Positions 1 through 10,048 of a stretch of DNA of 64,000 bases are shown piece by piece. The notes beneath the pieces are model-generated. The model searched no databases. It was not told where the DNA came from and saw only the letters and a program-made list of their open reading frames with translations. Positions within the stretch are counted from its first letter, which is position 1. Every line of letters begins with the position of its first letter. The translations under genes and the position numbers were made by a program. The stretch lies in assembly GCA_019828565.1 (NCBI GenBank), contig JAHDYR010000015.1, positions 806,001 through 870,000 on the forward strand, read 5' to 3'. Source of the stretch: Carpediemonas membranifera (lineage: Eukaryota > Fornicata).

Positions 1-480
1 TAGGCTAACCTATAAATTCCGTGTTATTCTGCGATAAATGAATGCTGTTTATGTTCCCATCCACATGGGCCGCCCCCCGCGTTACTGGGTTGCATGTCTT
101 TCGGTTTGGGACGATGCCAGCGACTATTCCAAGGCAATTGATATTACAGGCGGGGTGACTGAACATCATGGTAGCGGGCCACTAAGGGCCCGTGTTGTGG
201 CACACTGGCGTGGCAACACCTCTGAAGCTTTCCACGGCTGAGGGCTTTGGGGTCTAATGTCTCGAGCAGCGGCTTGTTCTATTTTAGGTTAGGGCGCACG
301 AGTCCTACAGCAACTGTACAACAAGCTTTACTTTAGGCAGCCCAGGAATGGATGAAGGGCTTATTCCGTGCTCGATGCCTGCCCCGGTGCCTTCTTGATT
401 CATTCTGATGTGATGGAGTGTCAATTCTTGGGGCATGTCAGGTGCCCTGGCAAGACACTTTCTGCAAAGGAACACGAAAG
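1..480. other. intergenic stretch
   Basis: No protein gene is supported here. An open frame of 67 codons at 38-241 begins shortly after TTATTCTGCG, but its product has no recognisable domain. The last 100 bases hold the 5' flank of the peroxiredoxin gene. Confidence 0.5.
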
Positions 481-962
481 ATGGCAAAGACTGTCAAGGT
501 TGGCGATAAGGCTCCCCACTTCACTTCTAAGGACAAGGACGGCAATGACTTCGAGTACAAGGGCGAAATGGCCGTTATCTTCTTCTATCCCAAGGATGAG
601 ACCGCTGTTCGTCCCATTACAACCCTTCTCTCACATAGGTATGCACCAAGGAGGCATGTGCGTTCAGGGATTCCTACCAGGATTTCTCTGACAAGGGCGT
701 GAAAGTCATCGGCATCTCCGGCGACAGCGAAGAGTCCCACCAGAAGTTCAGTGCGCACCACAACCTCCCGTACACCCTTCTCTCCGACACTGACAGCTCC
801 CTCCGCAAGGCCTTCGGCGTCCCCAAGGCCATGGGTCTGCTGCCCGGCCGCGTGACGTTCGTCATTGACAAGGAGGGCATAATCAGACTTGTGTTCAGCG
901 CCATGCTCGAATCAAACAAGCACGTCAAGAAGGCTCTCGACGTAATCGCCGAGTTCGAGTAA
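481..962 (+). CDS. peroxiredoxin, Bcp/PrxQ type, two exons
   Basis: Thiol peroxidase that would reduce H2O2 and organic hydroperoxides. Exons are 481-606 and 639-962, separated by a 32-nt intron (donor GTTCGT, acceptor CACATAG). Splicing gives 149 residues and creates the active-site segment VCTKEACAFRD, with the peroxidatic Cys at about residue 44 and the presumed resolving Cys five residues later, the arrangement typical of PrxQ/Bcp. Reading through the intron would destroy that motif, so the splice is well supported. No targeting peptide is visible, so a cytosolic site is likely. In an organism living at low oxygen this would be a detoxification enzyme. The family call is firm; reductant and location are inferred. 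Confidence 0.93.
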
Positions 963-1072
963 TCGCTTTTACTTTTAAAGTTTCCGATTTGCCCCCCCCC
1001 TCACTTGACATGACTAAAGTCGACCTTGTAGGTAACATATCAGTTTATCCGATTCAACGGTAGTAGCGTGGC

Positions 1073-2059
1073 TTACTTCAATGCCGAGCGGATGAGGTCC
1101 TTCTGTCTGGCCGAGATGTTGCTCGGGAAGGCGACCTTGAACTCGATAATGAGGTCGCCTCGCTTGCCCGGTGTCCTGGAAATAGGCATGCCCTCTCCTG
1201 CAACACGGTGACGGTATCCTGGCTGGATTACGGTTGAGATCGGGACCGGGGTTTGTCTGCCGTCAATGGTGGGGACGGTGACCTTGCAGCCACAGAGAGC
1301 GTTGACCAGCGGCACCGTCATGGGGTACACGAGGTCGTTCTTGTCCCGCTTGAAGTTGGGGTGGGGCTTCTCGGTGATGGTCCAGATCATGTCGGCGGGC
1401 TCGATGTTGGGTCCTTCGTCGCCCTCATTGGGGAAGGTAATCTTCGTGCCAGCCTTCCAGCCGGGCTTCACCTCTATCGTGATGACCTTGTCCTCGTTAT
1501 ACAGCCCTCTACGGTCGGGTGTAAGTCGCTTGTGTGTGATCTTGAACCGCTTCGTGGTGCCATGGTAAAGCTCCTCCAGGGTGCAGGGGAGCTCCCGCAT
1601 GATCGGAGGCTGCTTCTCAGGGCCACCCATGCCTCCCATGCCTCCCATGCCTCCCATGGGGCCTCCGAAGCTGAAGGTGGTTCGGCCAACCCCACCGCCA
1701 CCGCCACCGAAGAGATCGCTCATGCCGCCCATTCCACCACCGCCAAACAGTGCTTCAAAGAGCTCTCTCGGGTCTTGGAATGATTGCTGGAAGGCTTGTG
1801 CGCCCTCAGGGCCACCGGGAGCGCCAGGCACTTCTCCTTTGAGACCTGCCTCGCCATATTTGTCGTATATAGTCTTCTTATTGGGATCTGAGAGCACCTG
1901 ATATGCTTCGGAAACCTTCTTGAACTTCTCTTCTGCGCCAGGAGCGCCTCCTGCCTTATCTGGATGCCATTTGCTCGCTTGCTTCCGGTACGCCTTCTTA
2001 ATCTCGGACTCGGATGCGTCTTTCTCAATTCCTAGTACTTTGTAGTAGTCTTCAGGCAT
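1073..2059 (-). CDS. type B DnaJ/Hsp40 co-chaperone (Sis1/DNAJB1-like)
   Basis: HSP70 co-chaperone of 328 residues. The J domain covers about residues 3-70 with the HPD tripeptide in KWHPDKAGG. A G/F- and G/M-rich linker follows (about 80-150), then two beta-sandwich client-binding domains to the C-terminus. The cysteine-rich zinc-binding domain of type A DnaJ is absent, hence type B. The linker contains four short GGM units encoded by a 9-bp tandem repeat near 1628-1658, which may vary in copy number. The gene is intronless and convergent with the peroxiredoxin. A cytosolic role with HSP70 is expected from the family. Confidence 0.93.
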   Translation of the reverse strand: MPEDYYKVLGIEKDASESEIKKAYRKQASKWHPDKAGGAPGAEEKFKKVSEAYQVLSDPNKKTIYDKYGEAGLKGEVPGAPGGPEGAQAFQQSFQDPRELFEALFGGGGMGGMSDLFGGGGGGVGRTTFSFGGPMGGMGGMGGMGGPEKQPPIMRELPCTLEELYHGTTKRFKITHKRLTPDRRGLYNEDKVITIEVKPGWKAGTKITFPNEGDEGPNIEPADMIWTITEKPHPNFKRDKNDLVYPMTVPLVNALCGCKVTVPTIDGRQTPVPISTVIQPGYRHRVAGEGMPISRTPGKRGDLIIEFKVAFPSNISARQKDLIRSALK

Positions 2060-2522
2060 CTACCTCGTTGTAGCCGTTGTCACATCGATCCAACTGGTGA
2101 CATCTATCAGATGGATCAATTTGATTGATCGGGCCGTTAGACCACGAAAACTCGATCAAATGCCGACGGCGGGGCCATATACATCAATGAGTTTTATGGG
2201 AGGACCCACAACCTCATCAATGTGTCGGGGTTGCCTGCGTTGGTATTCTTGTATGATGCGCCAGCCGTCAGCATTTCGCCAGGTGCATGACCTCGGATGG
2301 TGACTGGGGTAACAGCAGGCTTTATACATGAAAGAACCAGCCACGGCAAGGAGAACAGAACAGTGCGGCGGAATTCAGACCCAAACTAGGTCAAGATGGG
2401 GAAGCCAGTGAGTATCATGCTGTATAGTCGTCATTCCGCGTCATTTACACCGCCAAACGTCCCCCCAGGAGGCTCGACCGTGGTGCAGTTTTGCCCAACT
2501 TTTGCCAGTGGAACGGAGCCTG
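2060..2522. other. shared upstream region of DnaJ and MCM5 genes
   Basis: Divergent promoter region between DnaJ (minus) and MCM5 (plus). No gene seen. It contains an ATG at 2396 followed by a GTGAGT that could open a 61-nt intron, and a GTGCAGTTTT element at 2483-2492, about 31-40 nt before the MCM5 start chosen here. Confidence 0.5.
2483..2492 (+). promoter_or_regulatory. GTGCAGTTTT element upstream of MCM5
   Basis: One of six similar elements (core TAAACTGC or its complement) lying about 15-55 nt upstream of start codons in this window. A core-promoter or initiator role is inferred from recurrence and position only. Confidence 0.4.
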
Positions 2523-4691
2523 ATGGAAGCAACTGACGAGATTCAAGAGACCGTTAATGCTCAGGTGGATATGACTGAGAAGATGTGTGGTTTCATCCGC
2601 TCTACGAAGGAATGCTACAACGGACTCCAGGAGAACATCCAAAACGACCTGTACTGCCTCAACATCAACTACGAGGACCTGAAAGCCGAAGGATATGACG
2701 ATATTGTCCAGTATGTCCGCAACTCCCCGATGAAGGCGCTCGAAATCATGGAGACAGCTGCTCGCATTGTTGCCAACGAGATGCAGCAGGCAACTACGGG
2801 CCTCACCATCGCCCAGCACCTGGAGATCGGTAGGCCCATCCAGGTTATCCTAAACTCGGACCCCATCCACGGGTACACCGACGAGCACGAGCAGGACGAG
2901 GCTATCCGTCTCAGCGAACTCAACGTGAGTCAGCTTCAGAAGCTAGTTGTCGTCAGAGCCATCGTGATCGCCTGCATGCCGCCCCACTACAAGGTGACCA
3001 AGGCTGTCGCCAAGTGCCGCCGCTGTGGCCACGAGCTGACAATGGATATGGGCTGGAACACACCCACCCAGCTGCCCGCCAAATGCCAGCAGACCACCGC
3101 TCAGAACACCGGCCTTGGCCCCACCGGCACTGCCAACAACTGCGGGGCGAACCCTTACGAGCTATTGGAGGGCAAGTGCCAATACGTCGCCGTCCAGCAC
3201 CTCAAGCTGCAAGAACTCCCCGAGCACGGCAGCGAGGTCATGCCACAGACCAAGCAGGCCGTGGTAGACCGTAACATGGTCGACGCCATCCAGGTTGGCT
3301 CCCGTATCCGCGCGATGTGTACCTATACCGCTCAGGAGTACGGCAAGAAGGCCTCGGTGCAGGCCGTGAGCCAGCCGGTGCTTCGAATCTTCGGTGCTGT
3401 TGAGGATGAGCTATCGGTCCCGCGCTCCCTCTCTGCGGACAACAACTCTGACCCGTGGACTTTGCTTGACGAGGCCGGGGAGGAACACCCCATCGAATAT
3501 CTCGCAAAACACGTGATCGCCCCCGAGATTTCAGGCCATCTGAACATCAAGAAGGCCATCGCCGCCTTCCTCTTTGGTGGTACCCGTATTGAGCAGCCGA
3601 GCATCACTGTTCGAGGCGACATCCACGTCCTTCTCATGGGTGACCCCGGGACGGCGAAGTCCCAATTCCTCAAGTGGACGCAGAAGGTCGCGCCCATCTC
3701 TGTCTACTCCAGTGGAAAGGGGTCGTCGGCCGCTGGTTTGACTGCAGCTGTACGCCGTGACGGTGGAGGAGAGTGGTACCTCGAGGGAGGCGCCATGGTT
3801 CGTGGTGACGGCGGTGTGGTGTGCATCGACGAGTTCGACAAGATGGACGAGGGTGACCGTGTTGCCATCCACGAGGCCATGGAGCAGCAGACAATCTCCA
3901 TCAACAAGGCCAACATCTCCGCAATGCTCAACTCTCGGTGCGGCGTGCTCGCGGCTGCCAACCCTATCTTTGGATCAATCCGGGAAGACGAGTCGATGGG
4001 CGATCAGATTGAGTTCCAGACAACGATCTTGTCTAGATTCGATATGATCTTTATGATCAGAGATACGGTCAACGAGGCCCAGGATCGTGAAATCGGCATG
4101 AAACTTGTTGAAAAGCACTTCGGAAACCCTAACGCCGAGGAGGCAGACTCGGAGCAGATACATAAGCTCACAAGATACATCGCCGAGGCCAAGCGGATCC
4201 CCGCCCCCCTCACGGCAGATTCGGGCCGTATCCTGCAGGAGAACTGGATCCGGATGAGAGGAGAGGGCACCAGCACCAAGGTCAAGCTCACTGCCCGCCA
4301 GCTCGAGGCTATGTTCCGCATCGCCTCGGCCTGTGCTAGAATGAGGAAAAGTGACTCTATTAGCGAGGCCGACGCCAAGATCGCTGTTGACCTGTTCACC
4401 AACTCAACCATGCATGTAGCCAAGGAGGGCGGCGTCGCTATTGAGGGCATGACTGGATCTGCTGGTGCGGCCGAGGTGCAGGTCATCCGCGAATGGATCC
4501 TCAACTCCCTCGTCAGGCAGCGGCGTAGAGCTGAGCTGGAGGCTGAGCTTATCGCCAACTTTGCCGACAAGGACATGGGCAAGACGGAGGCTGAGAGAGT
4601 TGTTAGGTCGGTTCTTTCACTCATGATGAAGGCAGGCGAGATCACTAGCTTCAAGGCGGACGGTAACGAGATCGTCCGTAAGCGTCATTGA
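2523..4691 (+). CDS. MCM5: MCM5, subunit of the MCM2-7 replicative helicase
   Basis: AAA+ ATPase of 722 residues in the hexameric helicase loaded at replication origins. Visible parts: the N-terminal MCM domain with a zinc finger (CRRCGHEL, then two further Cys), the MCM5-like segment QHLKLQELPE, Walker A GDPGTAKSQ, Walker B CIDEFDKM, the IHEAMEQQTISI segment, sensor AAANPIFG and the arginine finger LSRFDMIF. The C-terminal winged-helix region is present. MCM5 is preferred over other MCMs from the zinc-finger and LKLQELP region. I start at the first in-frame ATG after the GTGCAGTTTT element; a 12-nt upstream exon at 2396 could be joined in frame through a 61-nt intron but is unproven. Confidence 0.92.
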   Translation: MEATDEIQETVNAQVDMTEKMCGFIRSTKECYNGLQENIQNDLYCLNINYEDLKAEGYDDIVQYVRNSPMKALEIMETAARIVANEMQQATTGLTIAQHLEIGRPIQVILNSDPIHGYTDEHEQDEAIRLSELNVSQLQKLVVVRAIVIACMPPHYKVTKAVAKCRRCGHELTMDMGWNTPTQLPAKCQQTTAQNTGLGPTGTANNCGANPYELLEGKCQYVAVQHLKLQELPEHGSEVMPQTKQAVVDRNMVDAIQVGSRIRAMCTYTAQEYGKKASVQAVSQPVLRIFGAVEDELSVPRSLSADNNSDPWTLLDEAGEEHPIEYLAKHVIAPEISGHLNIKKAIAAFLFGGTRIEQPSITVRGDIHVLLMGDPGTAKSQFLKWTQKVAPISVYSSGKGSSAAGLTAAVRRDGGGEWYLEGGAMVRGDGGVVCIDEFDKMDEGDRVAIHEAMEQQTISINKANISAMLNSRCGVLAAANPIFGSIREDESMGDQIEFQTTILSRFDMIFMIRDTVNEAQDREIGMKLVEKHFGNPNAEEADSEQIHKLTRYIAEAKRIPAPLTADSGRILQENWIRMRGEGTSTKVKLTARQLEAMFRIASACARMRKSDSISEADAKIAVDLFTNSTMHVAKEGGVAIEGMTGSAGAAEVQVIREWILNSLVRQRRRAELEAELIANFADKDMGKTEAERVVRSVLSLMMKAGEITSFKADGNEIVRKRH

Positions 4692-4748
4692 GTTGATTGG
4701 GCTGTTTGCATGAATTAAAAGGGACATTTGGGTTGGCAGGTTTTAAAT

Positions 4749-5702
4749 GGTGTGCGCGTATTTCACCAATCCAGTGATATCGTCGCGATGGGGCGGCGTG
4801 CGGCCCTCGCTACCCAGCCAGCAGACGTGCATTCCACGGGCTGCGCCGGGGATACGCCTCGAATCTCGAATCAAGATCGAATCATGGCCGAATTCATCGC
4901 AAATGAACCCGATTTCGACTGTATTGGAGTCGTCCGACCAGCAAGTTGAGCCATACCGCGCCCAAATACCGCTATGACTGTCCCCTCATACGAAGACTAC
5001 ACCGAGCTCATCCACAAGCGCCAGACTGTGCGCCACTTCACCGACCGCGTTCCCACGAAGGAGGAAATCGAGAAGGTGATCACTGCGGCCCTCAAGGCGC
5101 CGTCAGCCTGCAACAAGCATGTCTACCGCCATCCACCGCTTACATAGGCAGCCCTGGGTTTGTCATCGCGCGTTCCCATCCTCACACAGAAGTTCCACGT
5201 CGTCCAGGACAAGGAGATGATCCAGAAGATCTCCAGCAACACTGTCGAGAAGGCCACCCAGGCCGTCATCGACCGCATCATGGCTGGTACGCCCCATCAC
5301 ATTCTTTACATACTCACGCAGGCCTCGGCTTCACTGAGCCCGTTGAGGAGCCCGTCTTCTACGGCGCCCCCACCGTCATCACCATCACCTGGTCCGCCGG
5401 CATGGGCGGCTCCAAGGGCCTCGACATCGGCCTCGCCGTGATGCAGCTCGAGCTCGCCGCGACCACCCTTGGCATGGGCACGATCAACGCCGGCTTCAGC
5501 GGCATGTCCAACGACATGACCCGCGAGCTTCTCCAGCTGCCCGAGGACGAGGAGATCATCGTCAACGTCGGCATCGGCTTCCCCGAGAGGACCGAGCCTA
5601 CCCAGCCGCGCTTCACCCTCGACGAGAGAGTTACCTACCACTAAATCCCACTGTATACGCGCTGATGGCTGGAGTTGTGCGGGCGAGCGCGGGGCTGCGT
5701 GA
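4749..5702. repeat. left arm of a 954-bp inverted repeat
   Basis: This segment reappears in reverse complement at 6768-7721, with coordinates mirroring as 12470 minus position. The translated frames of both arms are identical and the stretches compared base by base match, so identity is at or near 100%. The arm contains a whole nitroreductase gene, about 225 bp of its 5' flank and 58 bp of its 3' flank. The left edge is 57 bp after the MCM5 stop. Confidence 0.95.
4974..5644 (+). CDS. nitroreductase family protein, copy A, four exons
   Basis: FMN-dependent nitroreductase-fold oxidoreductase of 190 residues. Exons: 4974-5116, 5148-5157, 5190-5286 and 5322-5644. Homology dictates the splicing: residues APSACNK must join QPW and then KFHVVQDKEM, the usual N-terminal FMN-binding segment. 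This needs a GC-AG intron (5117-5147), a 10-nt microexon, a GT-AG intron (5158-5189, GTTTGT to CTCACACAG) and a third intron (5287-5321, GTACGC to CACGCAG). The C-terminal half includes MGGSKGLDIGLA and the TLGMGTI helix. Such enzymes reduce nitroaromatics or quinones with NAD(P)H and are often of bacterial origin in anaerobic protists. An apparently identical copy lies inverted at 6826-7496. Confidence 0.85.
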
Positions 5703-5924
5703 GTAGCGCAGAAATCATCATATTGCTGCTAATTATGCTCATGTGTCAGGATATTTGGATTCATACACGAAAATCTCAAATATGAACGCAGGTCAAGTGG
5801 ACCAAATGGGACGGAAGGAAGCATCCTAAGCCTTGTCTTACGAGGGGCAGATGCTCAAGCTACAATTGTGCGAAAAGAAAATTGAGGAGATCTGAAGGCG
5901 AGCCGAATCTTCATAGAAGACGCT

Positions 5925-6449
5925 ATGGTGGAGCTGGAGTCTGGAATGCTTGAAACTGGTACAGAGAACTCTCCTAGAAGTGATGTATCGGATTCTATGG
6001 TATTTGACGAAGTTTCCCGTGTTGCCGCTGCCAATGATTCGAAGGAGCAAATTGTGAAGCCTACGCAGCGCAAACCTTTGCTTCAGCAAGTTATTTCGTA
6101 TCCTACTCCCAGGATCCGTTGGACCCCCGAGTTGCATGCTCACTTCGAGCGCGTAGTGAACGCTCTCGGCGTTCGAAGCGCGCGCCCTCGGGACATCGTG
6201 CAGCTGATGAATGTTCAGGGCCTCACCCGCGACAAGGTTGCATCCCACCTCCAGAAGTACAGAAGAACCGTTCTGACTGCCAACGGCCTTTCCTCCATCC
6301 GTGACTTGCGCGACGATGTGCATTCCACGAAACCTTCTAATTTTACCCGCGTTACTGCCTTCACCCCCGCGAAGTCGCAGAACCACCCCTTCCACCGTGT
6401 CAGGGAGCCCATGCCCGTGCTTCATGACCCTGATGTCCGCCGCTACTAA
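5925..6449 (+). CDS. GARP/MYB-like transcription factor
   Basis: Protein of 174 residues. About residues 62-115 form one MYB-like helix-turn-helix of the GARP type: RIRWTPELHAHFERVV, then LTRDKVASHLQKYRR, the SHLQKY(R/F) signature. In plants GARP proteins (type-B ARR, GOLDEN2-like, PHR1) bind DNA as transcription factors, and GARP-like proteins are known in Giardia. No response-regulator domain is present; the flanks are short and apparently disordered. The gene lies alone in the 1,065-bp spacer of the inverted repeat, so recombination between the arms could flip it. Function beyond DNA binding cannot be read from sequence. Confidence 0.85.
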   Translation: MVELESGMLETGTENSPRSDVSDSMVFDEVSRVAAANDSKEQIVKPTQRKPLLQQVISYPTPRIRWTPELHAHFERVVNALGVRSARPRDIVQLMNVQGLTRDKVASHLQKYRRTVLTANGLSSIRDLRDDVHSTKPSNFTRVTAFTPAKSQNHPFHRVREPMPVLHDPDVRRY

Positions 6450-6767
6450 CTTACCAAAGCTGAGAGTTGTCAAGCAAGACAGCTCGTGTACATGAGCTAA
6501 ACATAAATACATGTATATACACACGCGAGTGTCGATGTTTTGCTTATGACTCATTCAGCAGTCAGCATTGTCGTGAGGACCATCCAAAGTAGTTTCGAGC
6601 GTGTCAACATTGGTCAAGTAGATACGCGGGTAATTGCTTGGCATAGCGGCAAAGCTCTGCGGATTTGACGCCTTCTCTACCAAGGATTATAGCGGATAGC
6701 CGGAATCAATCTCAAGATTCGTGTGATTCATATTTCGCACTTTTAGGCTCATCAAAATCTGCTCCAA
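6450..6767. other. spacer between GARP gene and right repeat arm
   Basis: No open frame or domain seen. It forms the 3' flank of the GARP gene and shows no similarity to the repeat arms. Confidence 0.5.
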
Positions 6768-7721
6768 TCACGCAGCCCCGCGCTCGCCCGCACAACTCCA
6801 GCCATCAGCGCGTATACAGTGGGATTTAGTGGTAGGTAACTCTCTCGTCGAGGGTGAAGCGCGGCTGGGTAGGCTCGGTCCTCTCGGGGAAGCCGATGCC
6901 GACGTTGACGATGATCTCCTCGTCCTCGGGCAGCTGGAGAAGCTCGCGGGTCATGTCGTTGGACATGCCGCTGAAGCCGGCGTTGATCGTGCCCATGCCA
7001 AGGGTGGTCGCGGCGAGCTCGAGCTGCATCACGGCGAGGCCGATGTCGAGGCCCTTGGAGCCGCCCATGCCGGCGGACCAGGTGATGGTGATGACGGTGG
7101 GGGCGCCGTAGAAGACGGGCTCCTCAACGGGCTCAGTGAAGCCGAGGCCTGCGTGAGTATGTAAAGAATGTGATGGGGCGTACCAGCCATGATGCGGTCG
7201 ATGACGGCCTGGGTGGCCTTCTCGACAGTGTTGCTGGAGATCTTCTGGATCATCTCCTTGTCCTGGACGACGTGGAACTTCTGTGTGAGGATGGGAACGC
7301 GCGATGACAAACCCAGGGCTGCCTATGTAAGCGGTGGATGGCGGTAGACATGCTTGTTGCAGGCTGACGGCGCCTTGAGGGCCGCAGTGATCACCTTCTC
7401 GATTTCCTCCTTCGTGGGAACGCGGTCGGTGAAGTGGCGCACAGTCTGGCGCTTGTGGATGAGCTCGGTGTAGTCTTCGTATGAGGGGACAGTCATAGCG
7501 GTATTTGGGCGCGGTATGGCTCAACTTGCTGGTCGGACGACTCCAATACAGTCGAAATCGGGTTCATTTGCGATGAATTCGGCCATGATTCGATCTTGAT
7601 TCGAGATTCGAGGCGTATCCCCGGCGCAGCCCGTGGAATGCACGTCTGCTGGCTGGGTAGCGAGGGCCGCACGCCGCCCCATCGCGACGATATCACTGGA
7701 TTGGTGAAATACGCGCACACC
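6768..7721. repeat. right arm of a 954-bp inverted repeat
   Basis: Reverse complement of 4749-5702. The outer edge lies only 24 bp from the MSH5 stop codon, the inner edge in the GARP spacer. The two arms and the 1,065-bp spacer together span 2,973 bp. Confidence 0.95.
6826..7496 (-). CDS. nitroreductase family protein, copy B, four exons
   Basis: Mirror copy of the gene at 4974-5644, with exons 7354-7496, 7313-7322, 7280-7184 and 7148-6826 in transcription order, again 190 residues. All introns, including the GC-AG intron and the 10-nt microexon, are preserved along with the 5' flank, so both copies should be expressed alike unless position matters. The lack of visible divergence means either very recent duplication, ongoing gene conversion, or an assembly artefact. 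The two genes are convergent around the GARP gene. Confidence 0.85.
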
Positions 7722-7745
7722 TCAACCAAGATTTATCCACCGCCT

Positions 7746-10048
7746 TCACCGCTGCTCCAACCTCGCCAGCCGCCCCCTGAGATAGCCCAAGTCACCCTTT
7801 TCACAGTCGAAGTCCTTGAAATACTCTACGAGGTCGGCCAGCTCCGCGTGGTCGACGGTAACATCTCTCCCATCAATCATTGCCTGCCGCACAGCTGCAG
7901 CCCGAGCAACAACCTCGTCCAGCACCCCCGCCGCTCTAGCTGCGGCGAGACCGTGAGACTCAGACGTCTGCCCGCGTCTCAGCTGATAGAGCATGGTCAC
8001 GGACGGTGCAGGGCCCTCGTTCATGCTACTAACAACCACGGCCATGTGCCACAGCGCCGTGGCCGTGGGTAACAAGCCGGCGGTGTGGGCGTCATGGAGG
8101 TGGGTGCCACATAGTACAGTGGGGCCAGACGGGTCCGACCAGGTGGTGGCAGCGGACACAAGGAGGGCGGTGCCGTCGTCGGGCGCCGTATTCCTACCGA
8201 ACTCGTCGACTATCACTAGAGACGAGGGGCTGGCAAACCGGAAAGCGTGGTTCAGTTGCCGTAGAGAGGTCCTGAATGCCCCGAGAGAGGGGGCTGTTTC
8301 CATGTGCGGGGTGACTGCGATGAGTCGGTCAAAAAGACCAATCACTGCCCGCCTCGCTGGGACGAAGGAGCCAGTGCAGGCGAGGTGGAGCAAGTGTGCC
8401 ACGGCCGCGAGTAACACAGACTTGCCAGACGAATTAGGGCCCATGAGCAGACTTACCCTCGACTCGACCGTCAAGTCGGACGTGATATACTCTGGTACAG
8501 TTAGCTCGACAATAGGGTGCCGGAGACCGTCGACCTCTAGACGATAGTCCGACACGAGGGTCGGCCTGGTAAATCCCCGCTCCAGGGCGACTGTAGCATT
8601 ACTCTGTAGGGCGTCTAGTCTTGCTATATGGCTTGTGAGGTCGGCGAGCATGGGCTGGTGGGCTTGGAGCTCTTCTCTGAGCATCTGGGCGATCCTGTTT
8701 TCCAGCTCGACCATCCCGACGTGCAAATCACCAATTGATTCGTTCAATTCTGTGGTTCTCGGGTGTCGGAAGAATCCGTGACCGCCAGATACGAACTGCA
8801 ATGTCATGTCATAAGCTGACATGTCTTCCGCCTCCACGAAGCTCTCAATACTGTTCAGTATGTCATGTTCAATCGCTACGAGGAACCCCACCTGGGGGTA
8901 ATAGACGACAGCAAGCCTGGGGATGTCGGCTGTAGCCAGCTCGCCGAGCAGACTCGAAGCAACCTCGGTAAGGTATCCGGGGACCATCTCTAGATTCTCG
9001 CGTGTTTGGTCGAGGTCGACACTCACCCCGGGTCGAATGATTGGACGGTCTTGTTTCTTAGATTCGACTAAATCTATGATTCCATCCACTCCGTTATAAA
9101 TCTCGCCCACCGTGGTGGACTCAACACGCAGTAAATCCGACTGGGCGTTCACCACGACCTGGGCGACCTCGGCCATGCCCTTGAGGCTCTTTGTCACAAT
9201 CACCCAGTCAGCTGCGGTCCATTGGCCGGCCTTGTCGAGCTTGACTGAGAGGTTCCCGATGCCCTTGAGCGCCGTCCTGAGTCTACCGAGCATATCACTG
9301 GTGTTGGGGGTTGTCAGCTCCTCTACGGCGTCCAGCCGCTCGCTGAGCACCCGTCGGCTGATGACAGGGCGCCGCAGCCATTGCAGGAGGAGGGCCCGGC
9401 CGCCTGGAGTGACTGTCCGGTCGAGGGCGGAGACGAGAGCGCCGTCGGAACCCAGACCGATGAACTTGGCGGTGGCCTCATCGATCAAAAGTGTGTCTTT
9501 GATTGGCACTGATCTGAAGGTTGAGACCGAGGTCGAAGCGAGCGAGTTGAACATGTGGTGGGCCTTGCAGTGGGCTATAAGTCCGCCCAGTGCTCTCATC
9601 GCGTTTGTCTTGGGGCATAGAGTCAGAAGTGGTACGGGATGGCCATCAGTGTCTGCCGTGACAGTGGCCAGAGCGGTGTGGGAGGACTGGGGGTTGAACT
9701 CGGACGGTGCAAGGTCGATGATCGTGGGTACGGGGTTATGCGAGCGGAGAATGGCCTTGAGAGTGTCCGTGGTCTCGTCGTGGCGGCGGGGGAGGACAAC
9801 TGAGGTTGGAGTGAACTGGGAGAGAACTGTGGAAGGGTTGGTGGCGGGGTGAACGTACGGCAGCTCACAATGAAGTCTAATGAATCGAACGAGTAGTCCC
9901 CGAACTCGATTGAATCCTGCTGCTGGTTGAAACAGCCTAAAGCGATGCTAAGTGAGCAATAGAGGGAAGCTACGGACGAATCATTGGCGATGAAAAGAGA
10001 TAGGATGATATTTGTGCCGTTCTGTGTTGTAGATGCATTTGGTGCCAT
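7746..10048 (-). CDS. MSH5: MSH5, meiotic MutS homologue, three exons
   Basis: MutS family ATPase; MSH5 pairs with MSH4 to stabilise meiotic crossover intermediates. Exons in transcription order: 10048-9978, 9947-9906 (42 nt) and 9876-7746, giving 747 residues. The introns are 30 nt (GTCCGT to CACTTAG) and 29 nt (GTTCGG to ATTAG). Their removal produces an N-terminus alignable with the MSH5 connector region (SIALGCFNQQQDSIEL). Further support: MRALGGL near residue 131, PQVGFLV, the RTTELNESIGDLH segment, Walker A GPNSSGKS near 517-524 and Walker B IVDEFG near 590. The mismatch-recognition domain of MSH2/MSH6-type proteins is absent. MSH5 is favoured over MSH4 by the connector and the C-terminal tail. 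Confidence 0.88.

Noticed and set aside
38-241. 67-codon frame at the left edge
   Set aside because: No recognisable features; kept as intergenic.
2396-2468. Possible 12-nt first exon (MGKP) and 61-nt GTGAGT intron of MCM5
   Set aside because: It keeps the frame, but the intron is about twice the length of the others, the donor differs, and the promoter-like element would fall inside the coding sequence. Kept only as an alternative.
5925-6449. GARP gene as cargo of a transposon bounded by the inverted repeat
   Set aside because: The arms are ordinary nitroreductase genes with flanks, not transposon ends; no transposase or target duplication was seen.
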